Part shown: positions 7,405 to 14,890 of the stretch, in pieces | How the letters are laid out: every line of letters starts with the position of its first letter | Position numbering within the stretch: position 1 is the first letter of the stretch | DNA from: Butyrivibrio sp. INlla18 | Lineage (GTDB): Bacteria; Bacillota; Clostridia; Lachnospirales; Lachnospiraceae | Direction: 5' to 3' | DNA: 33,682 nt | Assembly (NCBI RefSeq): GCF_900103635.1 | Contig: NZ_FMXK01000027.1 | Coordinates: forward strand, 1-33,682 | Program-made: the position numbers and the translations under genes | The notes under the pieces: generated by a model | Told to the model about the DNA's origin: nothing | Seen by the model: the letters and a program-made list of their open reading frames with translations, nothing else | Database searches by the model: none

Positions 7405-8586
7405 TTAGATTACTTCTGGACCTGCACCAATTTCTACTGTGTAGAATGTAGCTTCGTATCCGATCTTCTTGAGATAATTCTCACCAACAGTCTTCTTGAA
7501 GTTCTCGATAGCTTCGTCCTTAACAAGAGAAACTGTGCAACCACCGAATCCACCACCAGTCATTCTAGAACCGATAACGCCAGGAATCTTCCAAGCTTCC
7601 TCAGCAAGTGTATCAAGCTCAACGCCTGTTACATCGTAATCATCACGAAGTGACTCGTGTGACTGTCTCATAAGCTCACCAAAACGTGCGATATCGCCGT
7701 CCTTAAGAACCTTAACAGCCTCGATTGTACGCTGGTTCTCATATACAGCGTGCTTAGCCTTCTTCTGCATATCTGAATCTGTCAAAAGATCTTTGTTTGC
7801 CTCGAACTCCTCGATTGAAAGATCACCAAGTCCCTTGATATCAAGCTTCTTCTGAAGGATTGAAAGAGCTTCTTCGCACATGCTACGGCGAGCGTTGTAC
7901 TGAGAATCTGTGAGCTTGTGCTTCTTGTTGGTGTTAGCAACGATGATCTTGGCACCATCAAGCTTGATTGGAGCATACTCAAATGAAAGATCTGCTGTAT
8001 CAAGGAATATAGCATTGTTCTCTTTACCCATTGCAACAGCGAACTGGTCCATGATACCGCAGTTACATCCGTTGAAATTATTCTCTGAATACTGACCAAT
8101 AAGAGCAAGATCCTGATTTGTTACATCAAAACCATAGATATCTCTTAAGATAAATCCTGTTAATACCTCAAGTGAAGCTGATGAAGAAAGGCCTGATCCG
8201 TTAGGGATATTGCCGTAGATGACCATATCAAAACCTGCATCAAGCTTCATGCCTCTCTTCTCAAAAGCCCAGATAACACCAAGAGGATAGTTAACCCAGC
8301 CTGCTGCCTCTGATGGATTAAGTGCATCCTCAAGATTTGCCTCATATACGCCAAACTTCTCCTGGTTTACTGAATAGAAACGAACCTTCTTGTCATTTCT
8401 CTTGGCTGCTGCGCCATATGTACCAATAGTGAGAGCACATGGAAATACGTGTCCACCGTTATAATCTGTATGTTCTCCAATAAGATTTACTCTACCTGGA
8501 GCAAAGTATGCTTTAACATTTTCATTTTTGCCATAAACCTTCTCAAAGCTGTCAAGAACAGCCTTTTTCATTTCCTGATCGATCAT
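7405..8586 (-). CDS. galK: Galactokinase
   Basis: Galactokinase phosphorylates alpha-D-galactose with ATP at C1 in the cytoplasm. The 393-residue protein shows the three GHMP-kinase motifs in order: G31-R-V-N-L-I-G-E-H-T-D-Y-N-G-G45 (galactokinase signature), P128-N-G-S-G-L-S-S-S-A-S (ATP loop), and near the C-terminus MTGGGFGGCTVSLV. Length is typical (about 390). I prefer the ATG at 8586, with AAGGAGG four bases upstream, over the in-frame ATG at 8604, which has no ribosome binding site and would add six residues. It is the first gene of a galK-galT operon. A LacI-type palindrome (8605-8616) lies between the promoter region and the ribosome binding site. Confidence 0.96.
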   Translation of the reverse strand: MIDQEMKKAVLDSFEKVYGKNENVKAYFAPGRVNLIGEHTDYNGGHVFPCALTIGTYGAAAKRNDKKVRFYSVNQEKFGVYEANLEDALNPSEAAGWVNYPLGVIWAFEKRGMKLDAGFDMVIYGNIPNGSGLSSSASLEVLTGFILRDIYGFDVTNQDLALIGQYSENNFNGCNCGIMDQFAVAMGKENNAIFLDTADLSFEYAPIKLDGAKIIVANTNKKHKLTDSQYNARRSMCEEALSILQKKLDIKGLGDLSIEEFEANKDLLTDSDMQKKAKHAVYENQRTIEAVKVLKDGDIARFGELMRQSHESLRDDYDVTGVELDTLAEEAWKIPGVIGSRMTGGGFGGCTVSLVKDEAIENFKKTVGENYLKKIGYEATFYTVEIGAGPEVI

Positions 8587-8604
8587 ATAACCTCCTTGAT
8601 CCAT

Positions 8605-8616
8605 ACAAACGTTTAA
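8605..8616. promoter_or_regulatory. Possible LacI/GalR-family operator before galK
   Basis: ACAAACGTTTAA contains the perfect palindrome AAACGTTT with the central CG step that LacI/GalR-family repressors favour. It lies about 20 bases upstream of the galK start, in the expected 5' untranslated region, so a bound repressor would block elongation. The motif is short, and no cognate repressor gene is in the window. Confidence 0.45.
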
Positions 8617-8658
8617 GTGTTTTTGTGATTTTATCTTACGATAGAGGTGACTTCTTTT

Positions 8659-8688
8659 CTATGCCTCATTGTTTCATATACCTGTCAA
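8659..8688 (-). promoter_or_regulatory. Possible galK-galT promoter
   Basis: The minus strand has a perfect -35 TTGACA at 8688-8683. The best -10 at an acceptable distance is GCATAG at 8664-8659, 18 bases away, which is weak. The promoter is plausible because nothing else upstream of galK is better. Confidence 0.35.
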
Positions 8689-8709
8689 AATGTTAAATAA
8701 AATAACTAT

Positions 8710-8743
8710 AAAAAACCGGAGCAGATATTTTTATCTACTCCGG
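8710..8743 (-). terminator. Terminator of xpaC-telA
   Basis: CCGGAGCAGATA (8716-8727) and TATCTACTCCGG (8732-8743) form a 12-bp stem with one G-T pair. The minus strand runs on as TTTTTTATAG. It lies 19 bases after the telA stop. Confidence 0.85.
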
Positions 8744-8761
8744 AATCATTATTTCAAATAA

Positions 8762-9925
8762 TTAGTTCTTTGCTGCCTCTAAAAGCTTATCCTTAAGCTG
8801 GCTCTCGATCTGAGCAAGCTCTGCCTCAGCTTCACGACGCTTTGTCTTGCCTTCTGTCTGGATCTTGAGTACTTCGTCAAGAGTTGAGATAAGTGACTCG
8901 TTTGTATGCTTAAGAGTCTCGATATCAACGATTCCTCTCTCAGCCTCTTTAGCGCTCTCGATCGTAGCAACCTTAAGTGCATCAGCGTTCTTTCTAAGAA
9001 GCTTGTTTGTCATATCATTAACTTCTCTCTCTGCCTCAGCTGCCTGTGTAGCATGCTCGATACCGATAGCGATTACCATCTGGTTCTTCCAAAGAGGAAT
9101 AGTATTAACGATTGTTGACTGGATCTTCTCAGCCATTACTGTATCTGAGCTCTGTACCATACGGATCTGTGGACCAGTCTGCATAGCGATTGTTCTTGTA
9201 AGCTCAAGGTCATAGATCTTCTTCTCAAATCTATCACACTTGTTGGCAAAGTCCTTTGCCTTCTCAGCATCCTCAGGAAGTCCTGTCTCTGCTGCCTTCT
9301 TCTGAAGCTCTACTAGTGTTGTGCTTCTCTCTTCCTCAAGTCTCTTCTTACCAGCAAGGATGTACATTGAAAGTTCCTTGTAGTAATTGAGGTTAAGGTC
9401 GTACATTCTATCAAGAAGCTCAACGTCCTTCATAAGAGTAACCTGATGTCTCTCAAGCTCATTGCTGATAGTCTGAACGTTTGTCTCTACCTTGCTGTAC
9501 TTAGCCTTAAGAGACTCGATCTTGTTTGCACCCTTTTTGAAAAGAGCTCTTAATCCTTTCTCATCCTCATCAATCTCAAAGTTCTTGAGCTGTGTAACAA
9601 GATCAGTGATCATGTCACCAACTTCTCCCATATCCTTGGTCTTAACGTTGTCGATTGCTTTTTCTGAGAAATCTGCAAGTTTCTTCTGAGTACCAACACC
9701 GTAGTTCATGATACCTGTTGAGTTTGTGATATCGATCTGCTTGCTGAACTCCTCAACCTGCTTGAGCTCCTCTTCTGAAAGCTGAGCCTCAAGAGCAACG
9801 TTTCCGTTGTCCTTCTTTTCCTCTGCAGGTGCCTCCATTGTTGCTGCAGCTGCCTGTGGCTCTTCAGCTCCAAATGATAATGATGGTGCAGCTGGTGCTG
9901 CATCGAACTGTAAATCTGCTCCCAT
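8762..9925 (-). CDS. TelA/KlaA-type toxic anion resistance family protein
   Basis: A 387-residue cytoplasmic, mostly helical protein of the TelA family (B. subtilis YaaN, plasmid KlaA). The first 50 residues are alanine- and proline-rich and acidic, and probably disordered. From about 52 on come long helices with coiled-coil character, including LNLNYYKELSMYILAGKKRL and the family-typical LTRTIAMQTGPQIRMVQ and IVNTIPLWKNQMVIAIGIEH. The last 80 residues are charged and coiled. Family members are linked to tellurite and other envelope or chemical stress, but no catalytic activity is established. AAGGAGGAGAAC precedes the ATG. The gene lies 44 bases after xpaC, the same pairing as xpaC-yaaN in B. 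subtilis. Confidence 0.93.
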   Translation of the reverse strand: MGADLQFDAAPAAPSLSFGAEEPQAAAATMEAPAEEKKDNGNVALEAQLSEEELKQVEEFSKQIDITNSTGIMNYGVGTQKKLADFSEKAIDNVKTKDMGEVGDMITDLVTQLKNFEIDEDEKGLRALFKKGANKIESLKAKYSKVETNVQTISNELERHQVTLMKDVELLDRMYDLNLNYYKELSMYILAGKKRLEEERSTTLVELQKKAAETGLPEDAEKAKDFANKCDRFEKKIYDLELTRTIAMQTGPQIRMVQSSDTVMAEKIQSTIVNTIPLWKNQMVIAIGIEHATQAAEAEREVNDMTNKLLRKNADALKVATIESAKEAERGIVDIETLKHTNESLISTLDEVLKIQTEGKTKRREAEAELAQIESQLKDKLLEAAKN

Positions 9926-9969
9926 GTTCTCCTCCTTAAAATACCTTTCCTCTTATATAAATTTGAAAT

Positions 9970-11196
9970 TTATTCCTGTTTGAGCTGCATAGCCATGCCC
10001 TGACCTTCTGTTGTCAGACCATCCTGTGCCATCATAGTCTTCATAACTGATATGTCTGAAGAAATATCCCAAGCCATATCCTGGAACATGCTATCAAGGA
10101 GCTTTTCAAAGGCCTCGTTGATAGTATCCATGGCTGTACTGATCTCAGCCTTAGTCTGCTGAACGTTTTCTCCTTGGCCTGCCTGCTTATCAAGCTCTAC
10201 ATAAGCATCAAGAAGCTTCTTGGTAGTAGGAAGATAATAGTTCATAAGCTTATGAAGATCATCAGCACTTCCAGGATTCTTTTTAACCTTTTCAAAGATC
10301 CTGTTCATGATATTCTCAAGACGATATAACTTGTCTGACATCTGCTCTGTATCTGGGATGATATCGTTTGTAGCTCGTACAAATCTGATATAATCTTCGC
10401 CCTCAGCGATAAGTCCCTCAACGCCAGTAAGGTTAGCTCTTGTAGTAGCATTAACTCCAAGTGAAGCCTTCTGCTGGTCAAGTTCCTTCTTTTCTCTGGC
10501 AAGTCTGTCCTTCTCAGCTCCAAGATACATCTGATATGCAGCGTCAGTGATCATAAATGTAGTCTCTGTGCTGTCAAACTTGGCTCTAGGAAGATATCCT
10601 GCCTTGACCATTTCCTTAAGATCCTTGGTAACTTCCTTGTCAGTCTTAACTACCTGCTGAGCAAGTTCTGAAACCTTAAAGTATTCTTTATCCTTGATGA
10701 TATTTCCAAATTTGTGGAAAAGCTTGGCAAGCTTGAGTCTCTTGATACCGCTAAAGAGCCATAACAAACATGCTCCCATAGAAGCGATACCAGTAACAAG
10801 CATCCATAACCATGCTCCGCCAAATACTGCGCTAAATACTATTCCGCACACTAAAAGTGGTAAAGCTCCAAAAAATCCCACCAAAGATGAAAAAACAACA
10901 CTCAGTACACCGTCATATCTGCTGACTTTCTTGGCAAAAAACGGATAACTTGTCTTAACTGCAGCGGCTGGATTCTGATTATAGCTATATTTTTGCTGAT
11001 AATACTCTTTGCGTCCGCTTGAATACATCGTCCTCTGAGGAATAGTAACAGTTTTGACTGCGTCAGTTATCTCACTGGCAAGCTTGCTGTAATCATTACT
11101 ATTGATCGCGTCAGAGACACTTTTTAATATATCTTGTCCTGCTTTTACACTAGAATCAATGATCTCTCTAGTGAATTCTTCTGTATTTTTCTCCAC
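9970..11196 (-). CDS. xpaC: XpaC-type membrane protein (5-bromo-4-chloroindolyl phosphate hydrolysis family)
   Basis: A 408-residue protein. Residues 1-85 are hydrophilic (EEFTREIIDSSVKAGQDILK). About 95-155 hold two to three membrane helices (VLSVVFSSLVGFFGALPLLV, then WLWMLVTGIASMGACLLWLF). After this comes a cytoplasmic part whose SELAQQVVKTDKEVTKDLKEMVKAGYL resembles a winged helix, then coiled helices. The fold and the partner telA identify the XpaC family; the old name comes from a dye-phosphate phenotype and no enzyme activity is proven. I chose the GTG at 11196, with GGAGG six bases upstream. The upstream ATG at 11382 has no ribosome binding site, overlaps the divergent araC start and adds 62 unlikely residues. 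Confidence 0.87.
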   Translation of the reverse strand: MEKNTEEFTREIIDSSVKAGQDILKSVSDAINSNDYSKLASEITDAVKTVTIPQRTMYSSGRKEYYQQKYSYNQNPAAAVKTSYPFFAKKVSRYDGVLSVVFSSLVGFFGALPLLVCGIVFSAVFGGAWLWMLVTGIASMGACLLWLFSGIKRLKLAKLFHKFGNIIKDKEYFKVSELAQQVVKTDKEVTKDLKEMVKAGYLPRAKFDSTETTFMITDAAYQMYLGAEKDRLAREKKELDQQKASLGVNATTRANLTGVEGLIAEGEDYIRFVRATNDIIPDTEQMSDKLYRLENIMNRIFEKVKKNPGSADDLHKLMNYYLPTTKKLLDAYVELDKQAGQGENVQQTKAEISTAMDTINEAFEKLLDSMFQDMAWDISSDISVMKTMMAQDGLTTEGQGMAMQLKQE

Positions 11197-11242
11197 CCTA
11201 ATCCTCCAAAAAGCGTCAAAACAACACCAAAAACGCAAGTCT

Positions 11243-11271
11243 ATTTTACAGTAATTATCCACAAAAAACAA
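11243..11271 (-). promoter_or_regulatory. Promoter of xpaC-telA
   Basis: On the minus strand, TTGTTT (11271-11266) and TAAAAT (11248-11243) are separated by 17 bases, about 47 bases before the GTG start of xpaC. Confidence 0.5.
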
Positions 11272-11293
11272 TGATAATGCGTATCTTTTCCAC

Positions 11294-11321
11294 TTGAACA
11301 CACTAGTAGTTAGTTGATAAT
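11294..11321 (+). promoter_or_regulatory. Promoter of the araC-type gene
   Basis: TTGAAC (11294-11299) and GATAAT (11316-11321) are 16 bases apart, about 45 bases before the ATG at 11366. It stands back to back with the xpaC promoter. Confidence 0.5.
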
Positions 11322-11365
11322 ATTGTTTTGTAGAATTTCTTGTAATTATAGCGAAAGGAACCAAA

Positions 11366-12271
11366 ATGGAAAAGGCATACAAGCTACTTTTTAATACAGA
11401 GGAATCTGATGATCTTTACGTTTATTGCTGCGGATTGTCACAGACACTTCCTGGCCACAGCTTTGGCCCTGCACTTAAACCTCACTTCATGATCCATTAC
11501 GTCATTAGTGGCAAAGGCTCTTTTTCCATTGGAGGCAAAAAGTATCCTCTCAAGGAAAACTACGGCTTCCTCATTGTTCCTGAAGAGCTTGCTTACTACG
11601 TGGCTGACAAGTCCGACCCTTGGACCTATGTTTGGATAGGATTTGGGGGCAAAAGAGCTGAGCAGATAGTTTCACAGCTTGGCTTATCCCTTCAGCAGCC
11701 AGTATTTAAAAGTACTGAATCCGAGACCATCTATAACCTTGTAAAAGATATGATGGATCACAATACCTTTAGTGTAGAGGACGTTCTTAGAAGAAACGGC
11801 CTTCTTTCTATGTTCCTTTCTGTCATTGCGTCAGGCCTTTCCGTGACTCCAAAGAGCGATTCCGGAAGCGCCAATGATTACGTTAATAGGGCGCAGGCCT
11901 TTGTTAGGAGTAATTATTGTAACCCAATAAAGGTCACAGATATAGCTGATTATGTATGTATTAACAGAAGCTATTTATACACTCTTTTCCAAAATGCCCT
12001 TGGTATTTCGCCGCAGCAATATCTAGCTAGCTATAGGATTGCCAAAGCAACAGAGCTTTTGCAGCTTACAGCTCTTCCTATAGAGTCTATAGCTATTTCC
12101 TGTGGGTACTCTGATCCACTTGTCTTTTCAAAGGCATTTAAACAAGAAAAAAAGATGTCCCCTACCGCCTACCGCAAATCACTTCCAAAGAGTGATACTG
12201 AAGCAGGAAGCAAGGAACATCTCAAGCAAGTCGAAAAGCTTATAGAAGAAAAACAACAGGAATCACTGTAA
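11366..12271 (+). CDS. AraC family transcriptional regulator with cupin sensor domain
   Basis: A 301-residue two-domain regulator. Residues about 10-145 form the AraC-type cupin ligand domain (HFMIHYVISGKGSFSIGGKKYPL, then GFLIVPEELAYY and WTYVWIGFGG). Residues about 175-275 form the double helix-turn-helix DNA-binding domain, with IADYVCINRSYLYTLFQNAL and GISPQQYLASYRIAKATELL, then SIAISCGYSDPLVFSKAFK and KMSPTAYRK. Such cupin-AraC proteins in Lachnospiraceae often control carbohydrate genes, but the inducer is not visible. AAAGGA lies about seven bases before the ATG. It is divergent from xpaC and convergent with glgP, whose stop region it overlaps by nine bases (12263-12271). Its target could be itself, xpaC-telA or distant genes. 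Confidence 0.93.
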   Translation: MEKAYKLLFNTEESDDLYVYCCGLSQTLPGHSFGPALKPHFMIHYVISGKGSFSIGGKKYPLKENYGFLIVPEELAYYVADKSDPWTYVWIGFGGKRAEQIVSQLGLSLQQPVFKSTESETIYNLVKDMMDHNTFSVEDVLRRNGLLSMFLSVIASGLSVTPKSDSGSANDYVNRAQAFVRSNYCNPIKVTDIADYVCINRSYLYTLFQNALGISPQQYLASYRIAKATELLQLTALPIESIAISCGYSDPLVFSKAFKQEKKMSPTAYRKSLPKSDTEAGSKEHLKQVEKLIEEKQQESL

Positions 12272-14737
12272 TTCTACTTTGTCCAGATGCCATACTTCAT
12301 CGACATATTCCTGAATGGTTCTGTCTGATGAGAATTTACCGCAGCTAGCAGTATTTAGAAGTGCCATCTTAGCCCAGCGCTTCTTGTCCTGGTATGCATC
12401 TGAGATTCTCTTTTGAGCTTCCAGATATGATTCAAAGTCTTTTAAAATAAAGTACTGGTCTGCCTTGCTAGAATTTATAGTATTAAGAAGGCAGTTATAC
12501 AGCGGTCTAAAGAGCTCTTTATCCTCAGAGAAAGTTCCATCTACCAGCATATCAAGTACTTTCTTGACGTTAGGATCGCTGTTGTAGATATCCATTGGAT
12601 TGTATCCACCGTTCTTTTCATATTCCATTACTTCCTGAGAAGTAAGTCCAAAGATAAACGCATTCTCCTCGCCAACTTCATTGACGATCTCTACGTTTGC
12701 TCCATCAAGAGTTCCCAAAGTAACAGCGCCGTTGAGCATCATCTTCATGTTACCGGTACCAGAAGCCTCTTTACTAGCAGTTGAGATCTGCTCAGAAACA
12801 TCTGCTGCCGCAAAGATAAGCTCTGCATTTGATACTCTGTAATCCTCGATGAATACAACCTTGATCTTGCCGCCGATATCAGGATCATTGTTAATCACAT
12901 CGGCAACGGAATTTATCAGCTTGATAGTAAGCTTAGCTGTAAGATATCCAGCTGCTGCCTTGGCTCCAAAGATATAAGTCTTTGGATAGAAGTCCTTATT
13001 TGGATGAGTCTTGATGTCATTGTATTTGTGGATGACCTGCAGGATATTAAGAAGCTGTCTCTTGTACTCGTGAAGTCTCTTGACCTGCACATCAAAGATA
13101 GACTTTGGATCTACCTTTACGCCGTTATGCTCAAGGATGTACTTGGCAAGGCGCTCTTTATTCTTGAACTTGATCTCCATGAACTCATTCTGAGCCTTCT
13201 TGTCATTTGCAAAGGCTTTGAGCTTGTCCATCTGAGAAAGATCTGTGATCCATCCATCACCGATCTTATTTGTTACCCATTCAGCCAAAAGAGGATTTGC
13301 ATGGAGCAGGAATCTTCTCTGGGTAATACCATTTGTCTTATTGTTGAACTTCTCAGGCATCATCTCATAGAAATCCTTAAGCTCTCTCTTTTCAAGGATC
13401 TCTGTATGAAGCTTGGCAACACCGTTAACAGAATGACCACCAACAATAGCAAGGTGCGCCATCTTGACCTGGTTGTCATAGAGGATAGCCATGCTTCTGA
13501 TCTTGGTCTGAACGTCTATACCTGCAGAACCGGTATATTTTCTCATGATCTGATCTACAAATCTTCTATTGATCTCATCTACGATCTGATAGATTCTAGG
13601 AAGAAGTCTCTGGAAAAGATCTACTGGCCACTTCTCAAGAGCTTCAGCCATGATAGTGTGGTTTGTATAGCAACAGGTCTTGGTTGTTACATCCCAAGCA
13701 TCATCCCATGAGAACTGATAATCATCCATGAGAACTCTCATAAGCTCTGCTACTGCAACTGTTGGATGAGTATCATTAAGCTGGAATACGGCCTTTTCAT
13801 AGAACTTTCTAAGGTCGTCATGATTTTGCATATATTTCTGAACTGCAGTCTGAACAGATGCTGAAATAAAGAAATACTGCTGTTTTAATCTCAGCTCTTT
13901 TCCTGCAATGTGATTGTCATTAGGATAAAGGACTTCACAGAGCTGGCTCGCAAGATTCTCCTGCTCTACAGCCTTCTGATAATCGCCCTTATCAAATGAA
14001 TCAAGTTGGAAGCACTGAATAGGCTCAGCGTCCCAGATTCTAAGGGTATTGACCACGCCGTTTCCATATCCGATAACAGGAAGATCATAAGGGACAGCCT
14101 TAACAACCTGATATCCTTCCTGCTTGAACATTGTTCTTCCGCGGTCGTCTGTGTACATAGTTACGTATCCGCCAAACTTAACCTCTTTGGCGTACTCATT
14201 TCTTCTAAGCTCGAATGGATTGCCGTTCTCAAGCCAGGCATCTGGTACTTCTACCTGATATCCATCCTGGATCTTCTGACGGAACATTCCATATTTGTAT
14301 CTGATACCACAGCCATAGGCAATATATCCAAGAGTAGAAAGAGAATCCAAAAAGCATGCGGCAAGTCGTCCAAGACCACCATTACCAAGGGCTGGATCTG
14401 GTTCCTGATCCTCAAGGACGTTTACATCGATATCAAGCTCTTCCAAAGCATCTTTTACTGCCTTATAAGCCTGAAGATTGATAATATTGTTACCAAAAGC
14501 TCTACCCATAAGAAATTCCATGGACATATAGTAGACAATCTTAGGATCCTGCTCAGCTGCAGCCTTCTGAGTTGTCATCCAGTGGTCAACGATGGCATCC
14601 TTGATGGCATACGCTGCTGCCTGATACATCTCCTGCGGAGTTGCCTCTTCCATAGTCTTCCTATAGAGAGTTTTAACATTGTACAGAACACTTCTTTTGA
14701 AAAGATCTTTGTCGAATGATAGTGTCTTTTTTTTCAT
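12263..14737 (-). CDS. glgP: Glycogen/starch/maltodextrin phosphorylase
   Basis: This enzyme removes glucose from the non-reducing ends of alpha-1,4-glucan with phosphate, giving glucose 1-phosphate. At 824 residues it has the full length of family GT35. N-terminal marks are YYMSMEFLMGRAFGNN and DPALGNGGLGRLAACFLDS. The pyridoxal-phosphate site is EASGTGNMKMMLNG, with the lysine at residue 665, followed by LGTLDGANVEI. The C-terminal half carries VQVKRLHEYKRQLLNILQVI. GAGGAGG lies seven bases before the ATG, a strong site. It stands alone rather than in a glg operon. Upstream are a TTGACA element and a TGTACGTACA palindrome. It overlaps the convergent araC end by nine bases. Confidence 0.97.
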   Translation of the reverse strand: MKKKTLSFDKDLFKRSVLYNVKTLYRKTMEEATPQEMYQAAAYAIKDAIVDHWMTTQKAAAEQDPKIVYYMSMEFLMGRAFGNNIINLQAYKAVKDALEELDIDVNVLEDQEPDPALGNGGLGRLAACFLDSLSTLGYIAYGCGIRYKYGMFRQKIQDGYQVEVPDAWLENGNPFELRRNEYAKEVKFGGYVTMYTDDRGRTMFKQEGYQVVKAVPYDLPVIGYGNGVVNTLRIWDAEPIQCFQLDSFDKGDYQKAVEQENLASQLCEVLYPNDNHIAGKELRLKQQYFFISASVQTAVQKYMQNHDDLRKFYEKAVFQLNDTHPTVAVAELMRVLMDDYQFSWDDAWDVTTKTCCYTNHTIMAEALEKWPVDLFQRLLPRIYQIVDEINRRFVDQIMRKYTGSAGIDVQTKIRSMAILYDNQVKMAHLAIVGGHSVNGVAKLHTEILEKRELKDFYEMMPEKFNNKTNGITQRRFLLHANPLLAEWVTNKIGDGWITDLSQMDKLKAFANDKKAQNEFMEIKFKNKERLAKYILEHNGVKVDPKSIFDVQVKRLHEYKRQLLNILQVIHKYNDIKTHPNKDFYPKTYIFGAKAAAGYLTAKLTIKLINSVADVINNDPDIGGKIKVVFIEDYRVSNAELIFAAADVSEQISTASKEASGTGNMKMMLNGAVTLGTLDGANVEIVNEVGEENAFIFGLTSQEVMEYEKNGGYNPMDIYNSDPNVKKVLDMLVDGTFSEDKELFRPLYNCLLNTINSSKADQYFILKDFESYLEAQKRISDAYQDKKRWAKMALLNTASCGKFSSDRTIQEYVDEVWHLDKVELQ

Positions 14738-14754
14738 AAGTAAGCCTCCTCGTT

Positions 14755-14770
14755 ACAATTGTACGTACAC
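14755..14770. promoter_or_regulatory. Palindrome TGTACGTACA in the glgP leader
   Basis: TGTACGTACA is a perfect 10-base palindrome with a central CG step, within ACAATTGTACGTACAC. It sits roughly 25 bases before the glgP start. The form suits a LacI-family (MalR/CcpA-like) operator, but a single short copy is weak evidence. Confidence 0.35.
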
Positions 14771-14806
14771 AATGCTATTTTACTCCAAATTTACACGCAA
14801 TTCTAT

Positions 14807-14836
14807 TAAATATGCGTAAAATCGTATCTATGTCAA
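14807..14836 (-). promoter_or_regulatory. Probable glgP promoter
   Basis: A perfect -35 TTGACA lies at 14836-14831 on the minus strand. About 17-18 bases on, the AT-rich stretch ATATTTAAT offers a -10 such as TATTTA. It starts only five bases after the ileS terminator T-run. Confidence 0.45.
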
Positions 14837-14840
14837 CCAC

Positions 14841-14870
14841 AATAAAAGAAGCCACCCTTAGGTGGCTTCT
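14841..14870 (-). terminator. Terminator of ileS
   Basis: AGAAGCCACC (14847-14856), loop CTTA, GGTGGCTTCT (14861-14870) form a perfect 10-bp stem. The minus strand continues TTTTATTG. It lies 20 bases after the ileS stop. Confidence 0.88.
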
Positions 14871-14890
14871 CAAAATATCAGATATTACTA

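Noticed and set aside
11197..11382. N-terminal extension of xpaC to an ATG at 11382
   Set aside because: It crosses the xpaC and araC promoters and the araC start, has no ribosome binding site, and encodes residues unlike the family.
13004..13711. Long plus-strand open frame of 235 codons inside glgP
   Set aside because: It lies wholly antisense to a firm full-length phosphorylase gene, has no ribosome binding site, and its translation is rich in leucine, isoleucine and cysteine as expected from a mirrored coding frame.
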